DNA of 64,000 nucleotides, from contig CM031879.1 in assembly GCA_018697195.1 (NCBI GenBank), positions 30,460,834 through 30,524,833 of the forward strand, given 5' to 3'. This stretch comes from Certhia americana. Taxonomy: Eukaryota > Chordata > Aves > Passeriformes > Certhiidae. Position 1 is the stretch's first letter; each line of letters opens with the position of its first letter. The position numbers were made by a program, and so were the translations under genes. The notes beneath the pieces are model-generated. The model ran no database searches, was not told the DNA's origin, and saw only the letters and a list, made by a program, of their open reading frames with translations. Positions 11,501 through 25,700 of this stretch are shown here, one piece after another.

Positions 11501-14500
11501 TAACTTGAAACCAGTAATCCCTAATATCTCTTTTAGTTTCTTTTTTTATTTCTGATCTTTACCACTTGCTTTGTCTGCTAGCTTTATGTTTGGAGTCCAT
11601 TAATTTTGCAGTTATTTTTATTCAATATTGACATTTATACAGTAGTATTTCTTCAAAATTATATTTTTAAAAGTGAATTCTTACATTTCTAGGGGAAACC
11701 ATCTATTCAGATGTGTTCTAAGCTTCATGGTCCATTGTAAATCTTAACTTTCATGTGATCATTTTAGTCTTTGAGAAGAAATGTCACCTGTTCTGAAGTG
11801 ATTTACATAGGGCACACAGGTCAAATTACAACTCATGTAATACCTTGCAATTTAATGAATGAAGAAAATTATTAAAAGTGTCAGTATATCGGTTTATCTT
11901 CATGCTTTCCAAATTACACTTTCCAGTGCAGGATTAAGGTGCCTGATGTTGGGTGTCTAAGCTTCATTGGTTTTGCAGGCTTGGCTTGTGATGGAAATAC
12001 AGTCAACAGGGCCAAAGAACTATTCAGAGTATCTATCTTGTAGCCAGGGGATTGATTCCCTCTATCACCCAGACCCTAGGTGTTCTACATTGCTGCTTGG
12101 GATACAGTAATGTTTCTTCCTTGGCTTCCAGCCTCTGCTCCAGAAGAGCATGGGTCTTCTGGTGTCTGCCTGTAGTTGTCTTGGATACAGAGGCCTAAGC
12201 TTAGGCCTCTGCATTGAGCCCCTGCTAGTGGGTCAGCTGAGTTAGCTTAAGGAGAGGCTTTAAGAATTAAGGAGCATTCAGGAGAGACAATCTCCATTGT
12301 AATGGGCGTCTAAATATTTAAATTTGTGCATCTTATTCTCTGATTTAATTCCCATCTGCCTCCCATGGCTTCTTGAAGATTATACAGGAAACTTGAAATA
12401 ATGGTCATTGCTGACAGAATATAGTACTTGTGGCAAATCCTCAAAAGTTGCTTGGTTCCATCTATTGTGATCGACAAGCTGAATGCAACATTAGTTTGAA
12501 CTTAGTGTTTGTCTCCTAAAGCTCTGAAACAGGGTGTTTTTTATTTTTAACATAGAATGATAATTTTTGTGTCAAAAGTATGTAACTAAAATTCAAGTCC
12601 AGGTACTCTGTTTCAGAGGTTTAAAATCAGTTGTGTGGTACTTGAACAGATCACTCAGAAATCTCTTAGTGGTAGACATGGGCTCTCTCAGGATATCATT
12701 ACACTACATGGTATCTAATGTATCATATACCACATATATATATATTATTTAGGTATATGTAGAACTTCTATAGAATACAATACAAAATATGAGGTACATC
12801 CTTGTTCTGTCTGTTGAAGAGAGAAGTAGAATTTAAAAATTTGTTGCTAAGAGGCTTGTGTTTCTTCTTTTTCAGGTGTTAACTTTTTTGCTTTTCTGTC
12901 TACATTAGTACTGTTTGGTAATGAATTATGTTATGCATTGTGATTTGATCTGTTCATCTATATGTGATGTTTTTTCCAGCTGAGGTGTAGTATTTTCGAC
13001 TATCAAATGAAAACTTGTGATATTAATTATTTGTATTTGAATATCTTTATTTTCACATCAAGTAAGACAGCTCCAGAAGCAGCAGCTCTGAAGCACTTTA
13101 GATAACTCTGACAATTCTCCCAGAATTAGTGATGATTAACCTTTAGGATTCTGCATTTGCTACTGGTACTGCAAATGGTACCAGTATCTTCTGACAATTT
13201 CAGATTAATGGTCCAGAGAAGTAGTCACTCCTGTGAAGTGTGAAAGAGCACTCTGAATATGAGAGCAACTAATATAGTGACACTAAAGCTGGAAATGGAC
13301 AAGGTTGTGTGTTTTTAAAACAAACTGCAATATGTTAAATCTTCAGCTGGAGAAGAAAGTGTATGATAGAATCTGTTAGTGCTTTTTTTTTTTTTCCCCT
13401 AATTTGATAATTTGTAACAAAATGATAAATTCTTCAGTGTAGTAAACCCCTGTGAAGTGCACAGCAATATCAGATCAAAACTGGCATTTTGCTAGCTTAA
13501 ATTACATGTAAAATGAATACATATAAAAGAGAAGGGTCAGAGTAGGGATTGCACTCAGGGGGAGGAAGATAAAAATACAGAAGGTAAGTACAATGCTTTT
13601 TCACACAAATCTGGTACACTTGAGTTCTTTCATGAGACTGATTTAGTGAGCAATTTTTTGTGTGTTCTTTTACAAATAATAGTTTAGCAGTACAGTAATG
13701 GTCCAGAATGTGCTTTTGCACAGCAAACCAGAATAACAATGAAGTGAAACTTTAGACAGGAGGACCTTTTGTCTAAACTGTTGGATATAGGGCTAGTGTT
13801 CCAGTTGGAGAGGAAGACAGTCATGGATAGAAAAAAATTGCTCTTTTTATTTCATGTAATAGTTATGGAAGTGATTATAGATAACATATTACTCTCATCC
13901 AGTCTTAATAAAAGGTTGGCAAACAATGTAATGTAAATACCAATACAAACCATCTTTCTTGAATGCTTTTCTTCTTAGAATAGAGAAATCAATAACTTAT
14001 CTGGTAAGGACTGCAAACATTACAACAATATTAGTGTCTCTGGAGATAGCAATTTGCTCTAATGTACAGTGAAAACACAGACAGTCATTCAAAAGCACTA
14101 GCAGTGAAATTTCTTGGATTTATTAACTTTTGGTAACAATGCTATCACATTTAGAAATTCATACAAAAATATCATTAATGTTAGATCAATCCTTAGTAGA
14201 AATTAGCATACACTTGGTTGTTACATTAAATATCCTATTGGGAGCATATATTTATTTTGTTTAATAAAGTCAAAAAGGTGCTGACTTCTGTTCCTAATTG
14301 TTATACAAATTCCTTTGAAGATCAGCATGTTTATCCTTTATAAAGCTTTTTTAAAAATCCAGGTTTGAAACTTTTAGCAAAACGATTGTTATGGCAGAAA
14401 CAACAACATTTTTTTCTCACTTTAGATTCCAATTTTGTGTCATCTTTCCCTTAGGAGAAGTTGTTAACTATGTTATTATTATTCAGTAAAAGAAGGGTAA

Positions 14501-17500
14501 CTCTTTCATGTTTACCCAGAGTAAGGACAGATCCATAGAGGTTACTGCAGAGCACCTGATGTAGTGTTGGATCACATCCCAGCTGACTCCATTGGTCCCT
14601 TACTTGCATGTCTGTATGCATTGCAATAGAGGTTCCAAGATGTCTTGGCCTCTGAGAGTTAAATGTTCAAGTATATGCTGTGCTATTGTTCTTTGTACTG
14701 CCAAGACAAGTCCTGTTCTTGGGCTGCTGGCTGACGTGATGATCATGGAGTTAGCTCTAGTGGTATCTTTAGGTACTGTAGATTGCCTGCTGCAGCTGGC
14801 TTTAAGAGCTTCCACAATGTCCCAGAAGACAGATTCGAAGAAGTGATGCTTTCTAGATGCACTTACCACTCATGATGGGGATGGCTTGCCTTTATGTCAT
14901 GCTGAATTCATGTAGAATTGAACATCCCAGTTATCCTAATACCTCCATATGCTCTTTATGAGTTGTAGATCTTTAAATGTATATACATTGACTACAATGT
15001 GAAGAAATTTAGCTCATGAATGTTACCTGGATGCTGGTAAATACTGGTTCTGCTTGGGGATCTATTAAATCTTTCCTTCCTGATTGCCTGAGCAGATATT
15101 ACCTGCATCTGTTACCTGATAAGTGCTTTAGATCCTGAACAAAGTAATAATTTCCAAAAATCGTGAAGATTCTCACTGCATGTCTAGTGACAGGAAGCCT
15201 TAAATTCTCCCCAGTTTCAACTGAAGACTGAAAAGTCTGTTAGGAGGGGAAGAGTTTTAGATATCAGAAACTCCTGAAGCTGGGTTTGGAAGTCTCTATA
15301 CATTTCTACATTGTGGTCTCTCACGTGTAGAGAACCTGTGTCTGTAAGACAGCTGTGAATGTTGTCAGATTGTACATTCAGAGAGGAGCTTTGAGGCCAG
15401 GAGATAGATATTATGTACAGACTTCTCAATCGACTTGAAACCGCACTGTCCTGTTTTTTAAAAATGCTTTTTGGTACATAAATTCTCTATTTGCCTTACT
15501 TTGATTTCGGTGAAGGGTGATTTCCATATAATCAGCAAACTTGGTAATTTCCAAGGAAGCAGAAAGATGATGGGGCAAGTGTTTGAGCCCAAAGGGTCCT
15601 GTTGAATTTTGCTGTGGGATTATTGACTGTTTGATTAAAACCAGATCAAAGTACTGGACGAGATTGACTTGAATATATGCTATCACTGAGAGTCAATTTC
15701 TCTTCATCAATATTTCACCTTCTCAGACTGGATGCTGCAGTTGCTTCAGGAGAAACATGAACCAAAACTCAATAATGGCAGGTGTGTGTTTGAGACATTT
15801 TATATCAGTTCATTTCACAGTTAATAAAGCAGCAGAATTGGAAATCTAATTGGCTGAAGGTTTTAAGTACATTTAAGCTTTGTTGTGTTTCAGGAATTAT
15901 GTGTACTTCCTTTTTTTCAAAATAAAGAGAGAACTGACTTGCTCATTAGACTGCAGTGAGTTGCGGTGCTTAGGGAAGCTGGTAATACTACATCTAAAAT
16001 TGCTGATTGCTTTAAAAACATGGTGCCTTATATTTATGTGAAAGTAAATTATCATATTTGTACCCATAAGTACACACACTATAATGCTATCTCTCTCTCT
16101 CCTTGATTAGTGTTTTATAAGGTCTTCTTCTCATGTGTCAGTGTCCTGCAAACCGCTATAGTAATTGATATAAATTTGTAAACTTAAAAGCTATGAATAT
16201 ATCTTTCAATTTGCCACTTAAATTGATGCAATCCAAGCACACTTTTACATTCAAGTATACAGAGTAGAACTGTTTATAGTTATCATGTTTTCTATTGGCT
16301 ATTTGTGATCAACTGAGTGGTTTTTTTTAATAATGCTAGTGTGTTATCTCTAGAGTACTGTATTTTTCTTTTGTAGGATGTGTGCATAGTAATTAGTTTT
16401 TAACTGTAAACATTTTTAACATGGATTCTGAATAGAAGTCACACCATAATGCAGGTGATCATACATGTTTCAGTATCTCATGGAGAACAGTGCTTATATT
16501 CAGCAGTTGTTTTGTTTCACTTTTTAATGTATACTATTTTATAGTAAAGCCATCATGGAAACAACTGAGAGCCATTGGGTTGAAAAATTTTTGTGCAAAG
16601 TGCCTAGTGTTTGTGAATGCCACTAATATGAGCTTAATATTTCTTTGAATAAGTTTGTCACTCCTGGCAAGACAGAAATCAATTGCCAGTAGATGTGATT
16701 AATTTTAGTTTAATGATAATTGAAGTTGGACTGTGACAAATCCTTCATATTAATTAATAGGAACAATGTGTTGTGACAAGAACCCTTCCAATTAGCTGAC
16801 AATTTATAACTGAATAAGAACAGGGTTTGACTTAAGTCTCAAGAACATCAATACATTAAGTTAATAAAATTAAAATAAATGAGAGCTGCATTTGGCACAA
16901 CTTATTTTAGTTATGCAAAATATATATGTTTGTGTTGCTTTGTGCTCATTTGATCATATTCTATTGTTAATCAGGCACTCTGGGTATTATTGACTTTATT
17001 TTTAAAGTAGAAAACTATGTTCAGAAAAACTTTAATCTCCAGGATTTTAAGGCAGTGTTTAATCTTCCTAAATTGTTTTGGGAAATAAAAAATTTTAGAA
17101 ACCCAACCAAACAGATAAACCTCAGCTTTGCAATTCTTATTTAGCTATTTTGACAAATACGTATATCAGTACTTAATTAAAATATTTAATTGTGAATTTA
17201 CACAATTACCTTAACATGACTTTCTGTGAAATCTTGTTGGAATAATGTTCTTGTGGAGAAGGAATATTCATACTTGGTAAAACTTCATGTACTGTACTAC
17301 TGTTTTCATATTTCTGCTGTCGCAGCTTCTCTGCTTCTCTAATCTGCTTTATGTGGTGACAGCACACATCTTTAAATAATAGTATCAGAGGAAAAATAGA
17401 AATGTTTAGTGTGGAAAGCACATAGAAATACAAAGCAGAAATAAAAGGAGAAGCGTGGTTTCAAATTTGCAGAACAGAATTTTCCAGCAGTTTGCATCCA

Positions 17501-20500
17501 GTCATTTGGGAACACCTGTTGCATTTATTTTGATTTATTTCATTCTTTGCAGAGGCTTATAGTGTATTAATGAAATTAAACGATGGAAAAGCACAATGTA
17601 CAATATGTCTTTTGTGTTTTGTACGCAAAGCTTTCAGAAGTCATAGTCTTGAAATGCAAAGCTTCAGTGCTATGTTTGCAGTTTGGCTTGATTTCTATTA
17701 GAGAACATAACTTGAGTGATTTTTGCAGGGAAGTGTTTGTGTGCGTTGAAGAGGGAGTTGCTCTTCCCTTGGGGCTGTGTGTGATATCCTGGCTGGGCTG
17801 GGCAGCCCTGGTTGTCACCTGGCCACACTGTGCCCACACAGCCCTGGCTCTGCTGGAGGAGCGTGCGAGGGACAGGACAGTGCTGCTGCTCTGCCAAGTC
17901 ATACTTGTGGGGAAAAGGGAAGAACTGGTGCTGTGCGCTGTGTGGCATGCTGGGAAGAACAGAGAGTTTTGTTAGAAAGTCACCTTTGTGACATTGCCCT
18001 GGGATCATTTGTATAGGACATTTGGGAGACAAAATCCAGGGGGAAGATGGGTTTTGTTTTTATGCTTGTAATTTGAAACTGTGTAGAGACTATGTAATGG
18101 TGTTCATGCTTACTATTGATTTTTTTTGCATTCATAAGACTGGAAAGTAATACAATGAGAATCATGATTTCTAAAAATTATGAATATAACCCTTCCTGTA
18201 GAATTCTAGAAAGGAACTCCAGCAGCTACAAAAATTTCACTTCTGCATTAGCTCTGCTGGCAGAAACCACTGCAAACGCATTTCTTGCTCTGAGACTATA
18301 CCTTTTTTATTTATCTACAATATTTTTTTATTTCTTTGCAGATATTGATATGTGATATAGCATCTAAACTACTTGTTTTCTTTTCTTCCAGGCTGCTGAA
18401 TCGGGAATAATAAAAGTGAAAACAATAGCTGCACGGAACACAGATATTTTAGCAGGTAATTATTTGCTGTGCAGTAGGAAAAATAAAGCTGAGTTACAGA
18501 TCAAAGTGTTAAAAAGGTATCTTGGCTATGTCTACTAATACTACATGTCTTTTAGTGTGTACCATATTGTTGATGCTTTACTTTCAGGCACCTAGCAAAA
18601 AATCCAGTAGCGCAGAAGGTCTTCAACACTACTTGTTTCTTGCTAGTGCTATTAGGGTGCTGAGGAAGGGTTCCATTTTCAGCTGATGCTCTACAAAAGT
18701 AATCATTCATAAGAAAAATAACATGAAATACTTAGATCCCGCATTCTGTGTTTTAGTTGCTGTGATTGAGTGCTCTGTGTGGAGTTCTGCAGTATGATCC
18801 ACATCTGTGTATTAGTCCAGCCTTTGGGGACTTGTAACTGGCAGGCAAAAATCCATCTTTATCTGAGACAAGGTCATTCAATATATGACTTTCCAATGCC
18901 TTGAGGGATGGGACATATTTTGTGAGCTGCAGCTTTCTAAATGCTTAAAACAATATCTCTTAACTGTCTTCAGCTTTATAAAGTTGGCTTGTTGCCAGTT
19001 GCTGGTAAAGCCCTTGGCCAGATTTGAATGCCCCTGCATTAATATTTGAGTGTCTACCCTAGATGTAGTCAAAATCCTTGAAATTCTAGATTGCTTGGAA
19101 GGTCCAGTGAAATAGCTGCAGAACCGTACCTTGTTTTGAGATATGTAAATCAGATATTGTCAAGGAGGCATTTTCTAGGATTATTTGAATTAACAGACCC
19201 ATTCCTCAGTATTTCACTTTAATGCCTCTTCTGTTTGTTTATTTTCTTTGTTTTTACTGCTGTCATGAATGCTGACATAAGTGGGAAAAGTATGCCAGGT
19301 AATGTCAGCTATATCAAAATACACAAACGAAAAAAGGAAAGCAGTAGTTAGCCATTTGGAAACCTGTCAACATATTACTTCAAAAAGAAGCTCGTATTAT
19401 AGCAAGTTAAGTTCTAATCCTGCAAAATTCTGGTTTTGAGTTTTCAAAGGGAGGAAAGAGATAGGAAAGATCATTAGATTTAGTCATGGATGGGCAGTCT
19501 TTTCTTTCATCTTTTTGAGGGAACGCTTTCTCATCGCTGGTAAAATTTCTAAAATAATTTTCTCTTGGAAAGTTTAAACTAGAATGTACTTAGTATTTAT
19601 TTCATTCAAAAAACCTGCACAGATTTGTTGTTAAGAGATTTGAGAAACCAGCAGGTCCTCAAAGTTATTTTGATTAGTTAATCTTTACTAATAGGATAAT
19701 AATATTTTCCTCATCTGTTCCACAGTTTTGTACTGGGAAAATATACTTTGCCTGCATATTATCCTAACATTACACAGTTAAAGCATAATGTCATTAAACA
19801 GACTCAATTCTTTATGAAGTTCCATATTTTTTGTGAGGTATCAATTATAAGTAAGTTAAATTAAATTAAAGTGAAGTATAAGTAAATTAAAGTAAGTTAG
19901 TGTCAAGATATTGTCTATGTAATATTTAAAATCTTCTGAAGAAAAACAGTATATATACTTTAGTAATAATAAAGCTGCAAGATGCTACAATGTAATTGTG
20001 GAATCTAGTGGATGCTTGTTGACTTCTGGATGATTTAGGAACATCTACAAAATATTTTAGTAATACAAATAAATATTTTGATCAGGATATGATTTTTTTA
20101 ATATTTTGATGTAAGCTGTCATTTCACTAACATAAATAAGAACAACTGTCTCAGATTGTTTTGAATACGCTGATCTGATGCTTTCTTGAAGCATTTAATT
20201 GTATAGGATTATATTTTTTAGGAAAATAGATGCTGGCTTATAATCTTTATTAAAATCTTAAAATCTTTGTTATTTTTGGTGGGATATGTTTAACCTGCCA
20301 GAACTTTGAGGTCATTGATCTAACTTCTTTCTTTCTCTTGAAAGTGTTAAGTTGAGCTATTTCAAAGCCTTCATTCTTTGCAGTGTACATGCTTTATTAT
20401 TTATTTATAAGAATTTGAGACATTCCAGAGGAGGAGAAAGCCTTAAATCACAGGAGATAAATTTGAGAAATTATTTCCATGTGGCTTTGAGATGTGCAAA

Positions 20501-22727
20501 AGTTTATGGTTTAGGAGTTCTTCTAAAAAATCAGAATTATAATCCTGCTGATTAAATGAATGGGTAAGTTATACTTTCCAAAAACTTCTCATTTGTTAAT
20601 GATTCAGTAAATTAGATTTTTTTTTTTAATATATTTTGTCATAAATTGCTAGCAAAATGGAGGTAGACCTGGCAACAATCGATTTATTGTGCATTTTAAG
20701 ACTGAAGCTAATACAGTTACACAATCACATGATCACAGAATATTCTGAGTTGAAAGGGATCATCAAAGTTTAGCTCCAGACCCTCAGAACAGAAAGGCCT
20801 CAAGAATCACCCCGTGTAACTGGTTGCTGTAGAACTGCATGGGTACCAAAGCAGATCTACAAAACATTAATTTTTCAGCTTCATAAACTAAAAATACTTG
20901 TATGGATTCTGTTTTGAGATTGTTGTTTCAAATGGATTACATAAGAAAGTATTGTAAAAAGGCTAAATTTATTCTTTGTCTTGTTATTTATTAACTCATG
21001 CCATTTTTGCTATTTAGAGCTACATCTTGAGTCTTATGTTAAGGATAAATGTTCTGTGGTATCTTTTTGCTTGCTTTTTTCTGCTTGGTGGTTAGAATTT
21101 AATGGCAGTTCAGAAATGTCAAGTGGACATAGAGCCTGCACTGGCTCTGAAGAGGCTGATGAAACTGGACTGTGTGTTGATACCACCCTGTAAGAACTAT
21201 TATCTTATAGAAAGTTGGCATCCATAATTTATTATAGCCTATCCTTTTCGTAGAAACTTCTGAGTCAGTTAGTGTCAGTCAGTTGGAAAACATCACTAAA
21301 GTATATTTTTGTACTTTTAACTTGTTTCATTTTTTATCAAATTAGCAGTAGTGATGCTTAGTAGTATAGATCATGTTTACATTTTTATGTGAGAATGTCT
21401 GTTTTGTTTGTGGTAACTACTGTCCTCTGAAAAGCATGTGAAACTTTTCATGATTACGTTTTTTCTATTACACATAGACTAAAACACAGTGTATGACATT
21501 CCGTGTAAGAACACACAGAACTTTCAACTGTGAGGAAATGTTTAGTATCTGAAGTGGTGATGAGCGTCTAAAATCTTAGAAGTTTTCATGAATCAACAAA
21601 CATACCTGCAAATGGAAAACCACTCATCAGTCTGAGCTGTGTTTTCCTTTCATATTTTTAATATTTTCATATTTTTACATTTTATCATCTCATATTTCTT
21701 GAATTACTTTTATGGGAAAAAAGCTGTTTTAAATTCCAGTGTAGAATGTTGTATTCATTATGAAGCTTCTTCTCCTTAACCGAAAAAAAAAAAGGGGGGA
21801 GAGAAGTTTATGGAAATTGTTTTTCTCCTGGCAAAAGTGCATTTTACAAAGCTACTTTTGTCACTAAAACACCATTTGACAAATTCACAACCAGGTGAAT
21901 GTACCCAGGATACAAACAGTCCAGTCTCTCTCTTCCTGTTTTGCCAGTCCAGTCTCTTTCTCCTGCTGTTCTGCCAGGGGCAGTTTGCTCTTCCCCTTCC
22001 TGCCCTGTGCTTTGGAACATTGCTTTGTGCAGCACTGTGTTGCTCCTGTATTTGTTGTTGAGGTGAAGCAGAGCAGAAGGACAGTGCTACCAGCCTGAGA
22101 CTGGTTCCTGTGGCAAGGCCGGGGAAAGCTCTGGCTTTACACCTTCTTGCTAACCACATGGACTCTTAAATGGATGTTTTGGATTTTGAAAGTCACTTGA
22201 GTTTTAAGGGAGAAGGTGCTTGGAATTTGAGCCTTGGCCAGGGTAATTGTGGAAGTCAGCTGTGTCAGCCCAGCATCTGTCTTCACTTGGCTTTTCCCTG
22301 TGGTCTGCATGTAAATCCCAAATTTCCAAGACTGGAGATGGCTTTTTGTTAATAGGTGTGGTTGACAATATTGCACTGTATTTTCAATGTATTAAATATT
22401 GACTGCTTCCACATTTCTGTTTGAAAGCATTGAAAGAGAACAGCTCAGAGGTGGTTCAGCCTTTTCTAATGGGCTGTGGAACAAAAGAACCAAAGATCAC
22501 TCAACTGTGTCTAGCAGCCATACAGAGGCTCATGTCTCATGAAGTTGTTTCAGAGGTAAGATCGATCTTTATACAAAAACATAAATGTTTCAGAGTGAGA
22601 AATACAGACCACAAACAGAAGATCAGCGAGTTGTTTAAGGGAACTCCTTATATTACGATGAACATCATCCACAAAGTATTTTACTCATATTTGTTTTTCA
22701 GTAATTTAAAAGAAAACCTTTTACACC

Positions 22728-22758
<31 letters not shown>

Positions 22759-25700
22759 TGAGGCAGTATTAGTAACCTTTAGAAGGAAATTCTTGAAAAT
22801 TGATACCAGTTCATTTAGTTCACATTCTTACACTGCAGGAACTGAATATGTAATGAACCTTGTGCATCTACAAAATATACTCAGTGCAATAGCATTATTG
22901 TGCTTTTGTTACATTTTATTTTTAAAAATTAGGTAAAATGGATGCATGTTTTTCGCAGCAATAAATGTCATGATATATTATGGTACTGCATATATAGCGT
23001 GTTAAGAAGCTGATGAAAAAATTAAAATACACCTTCAGTTGTGCTTGCATAATGTAAAATTACACTGTTCTTCTCTGATGAGTGAATTCTGAGGGAAAAA
23101 TATATTTTTACTGTGTCTTCCATATTTCCAAATAGAAAATTAAGTATAGGCTTTGATTTGTACTGCATATTAAGACATTCCTGTGGTCAATTCTTTAAAA
23201 ATACTTTGGGAAGCCTTTGACAATGAAATTTGCTTTATATTCTCAGTGTAGTCCTATGATACAGACAAACAGGCACATTCAGTTATGCCTTTATGACAGT
23301 GATATTCTTACATATGTACATGATATTCCAGTATGTAAATAATTGTAATAGGTGACAAAAATTATTTCTTTGTAGGCTGCAGCAGGAAACATTATTAATA
23401 TGCTTTGGCAATTGATGGAGAACAGTCTTGAAGAACTTAAATTGCTCCAGACAGTTCTTGTACTTTTAACAACTAATACAGTTGTGCATGATGAAGCACT
23501 GTCCAAGGTAAGAATTTGCTGGTGTCAACTATAGAATTTAAAATATCCAAGAGGAAAAGTGTGGTCATTTTACTTATGAAACATGTGAAAACAATGAACA
23601 TGGAGGGGGCTTTCTTGATTCTACTGTGTCCCTATTGTCTTTATGATTAGACTCTGAAAGCAGGATTTCTTTTAGCTTCATCTTGTGTGTTGTTGTCTGT
23701 TTTTCTCATCTGTTATATTTGTTGTATGTTTTTGAATTGGAATCAGAGCACATAGCACAGTGTAAACTCTCACTAATGGAGAAAATGTTAAAAGAAGCTG
23801 CTTTCCACCCTGCCTTAAATCTCTTTTGAAAACAGTCCAGTTATTGCTCTTTACTAATAATTTTGTGTTCTATTTTTAAACATGAAGTATTTTGGATATT
23901 ATATTTCAAGTGAAATAAAAAATAAGGACCCAGTTAATTTTAATTTAAATTGTAAGATACTTCTCTTTGAAGAAGCAATATTGTTTACCCATCTTTGAAT
24001 TGTGAAACTCTGCTTAGTTAGTTTCTCTTCTAGATTACTTTGTAGAAAATTGGTTTCTTCCAGACATATATTGCATGTTCTTGGTCCAGTCAAGCTGTTG
24101 TAAGATTTTAAACTAATGTGGCAATATCATCTAAGTAGAGTCAACAAATCATAGGCATGAAGAAGAGGCAAAAGAAAATTCTGAATCTTGTATGGCTCAT
24201 GGCTTGTAGGACTGTGGCTGGGTGTGGTTGAGGTTCTTGAAAGTACAAGAACACAGTATATGGACAGAAGAACAAGAAACACAGGTTTCACTATGTGTAC
24301 AGATGTTAATTTATAAAATTCATTATCAAACAGGTAAGTATTAAACTGTGAGTTAGAGGTAATGACAAAATCCAATGGGAAGAAGTATTCAGGTCATTAC
24401 CAGCACAATAACACTTTGAAATGCATGTCTTGGGAGTAATAGCAGTAAAGGCAACATTATTGTGAAAGTGTTGTGAATCAGTGTAGGAGAGGAATGACAT
24501 TTTAGCTTTGGAGTTGACTGACCTTTCTGTGATTAACCTTACAATCCTATTGTCCTTTTGACATTAGTATTCATAGAAGTTGTTCTGTGTGATGATTACT
24601 GCGCATTCTCCATGTGATGACTGCAATTTTATTGGCACATTGTAATGTGTACATTTAATACCACTTGTTGATTGCCTTTGGGGAGGGTTACTAAAGAGTT
24701 TTTTGGCTAGGGTAATCCATAAAACGTATTCTGGTCCTTCAAATTTAATTTTTTTTTTCTTTGGACAACCTTTTGACAAACTGAAGCTTTCCTCAATCCA
24801 TCAACCTTCTTGCCTCTTAGCTAAAAGATGAAATGTATTGTTGTAAGGTGATATTTTTTTCTGGTTTTTTTTCCGTTTTAGGCAATTGTACTTTGCTTTC
24901 GATTGCACTTCACAAAAGATAATATCACAAATAACACCGCGGCAGCTACAGTGCGGCAGGTAGTTACTGTCGTGTTTGAGAGAGTGGTTGCTGAAGATGA
25001 GCGATACAAAGGTGGGCATACTGCTTACTCAGCTTGCTTTTATTTACCTGCTTTTTTGACACATTTCACATGTTTCTCTTTCACATAAAGAAGTAGTAAA
25101 ATGTCTATAGATGTTATAAAAAACTCACAGACGTCATTAATTTTCACTGTCTTTTATACACTTATTTGTATTTAAAGGAGATGAAATCCTTCGTCATTGT
25201 ATCAGTCCAATTCAGTGCAGCAATATATGAAACCTAGATTTTCTTTTTCAAGCTATGAGAACTTGTCTTCAGGTTGGTACTTGAAAGGGACTTGAGGTGA
25301 GGGTGTCATTTATGGTGCAATACCGTAGATTACTGAGTGGGAAATACATGGCAGTAGTAGTTTTGAAGAGAACATTGGAAAGCAGAGCTTGGTATTGATG
25401 ATCCGTGGTAGCCAATCTAATGTTTGTTTATATAGACATGATAAGTTGCAGGAGAATTAACTGGGCATTCTCATAGAATATTCCTGTAAGAACACTTAAC
25501 GTGTACTTGATTTTTAAGAGTTCCTTTGTTCACAAGACTTTTTGTTTTTTTGCATAGATGCTGTTGACCAGCCAACTGCAGTTCAAGGGAATAGTAATAG
25601 AAGATCTGTCAGTACACTGAAGCCATGTGCTAAGGATGCATATATGCTTTTTCAGGTAGTTGGGGAGCATCTATTTCTGTATTTGCAGTTAAGATTGGGT

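Noticed and set aside
17583..18016. Overlapping open frames on both strands (up to 130 codons)
   Set aside because: They sit in a GC-richer patch, lack splice-site logic and show no recognisable domain; noted as a composition feature instead.
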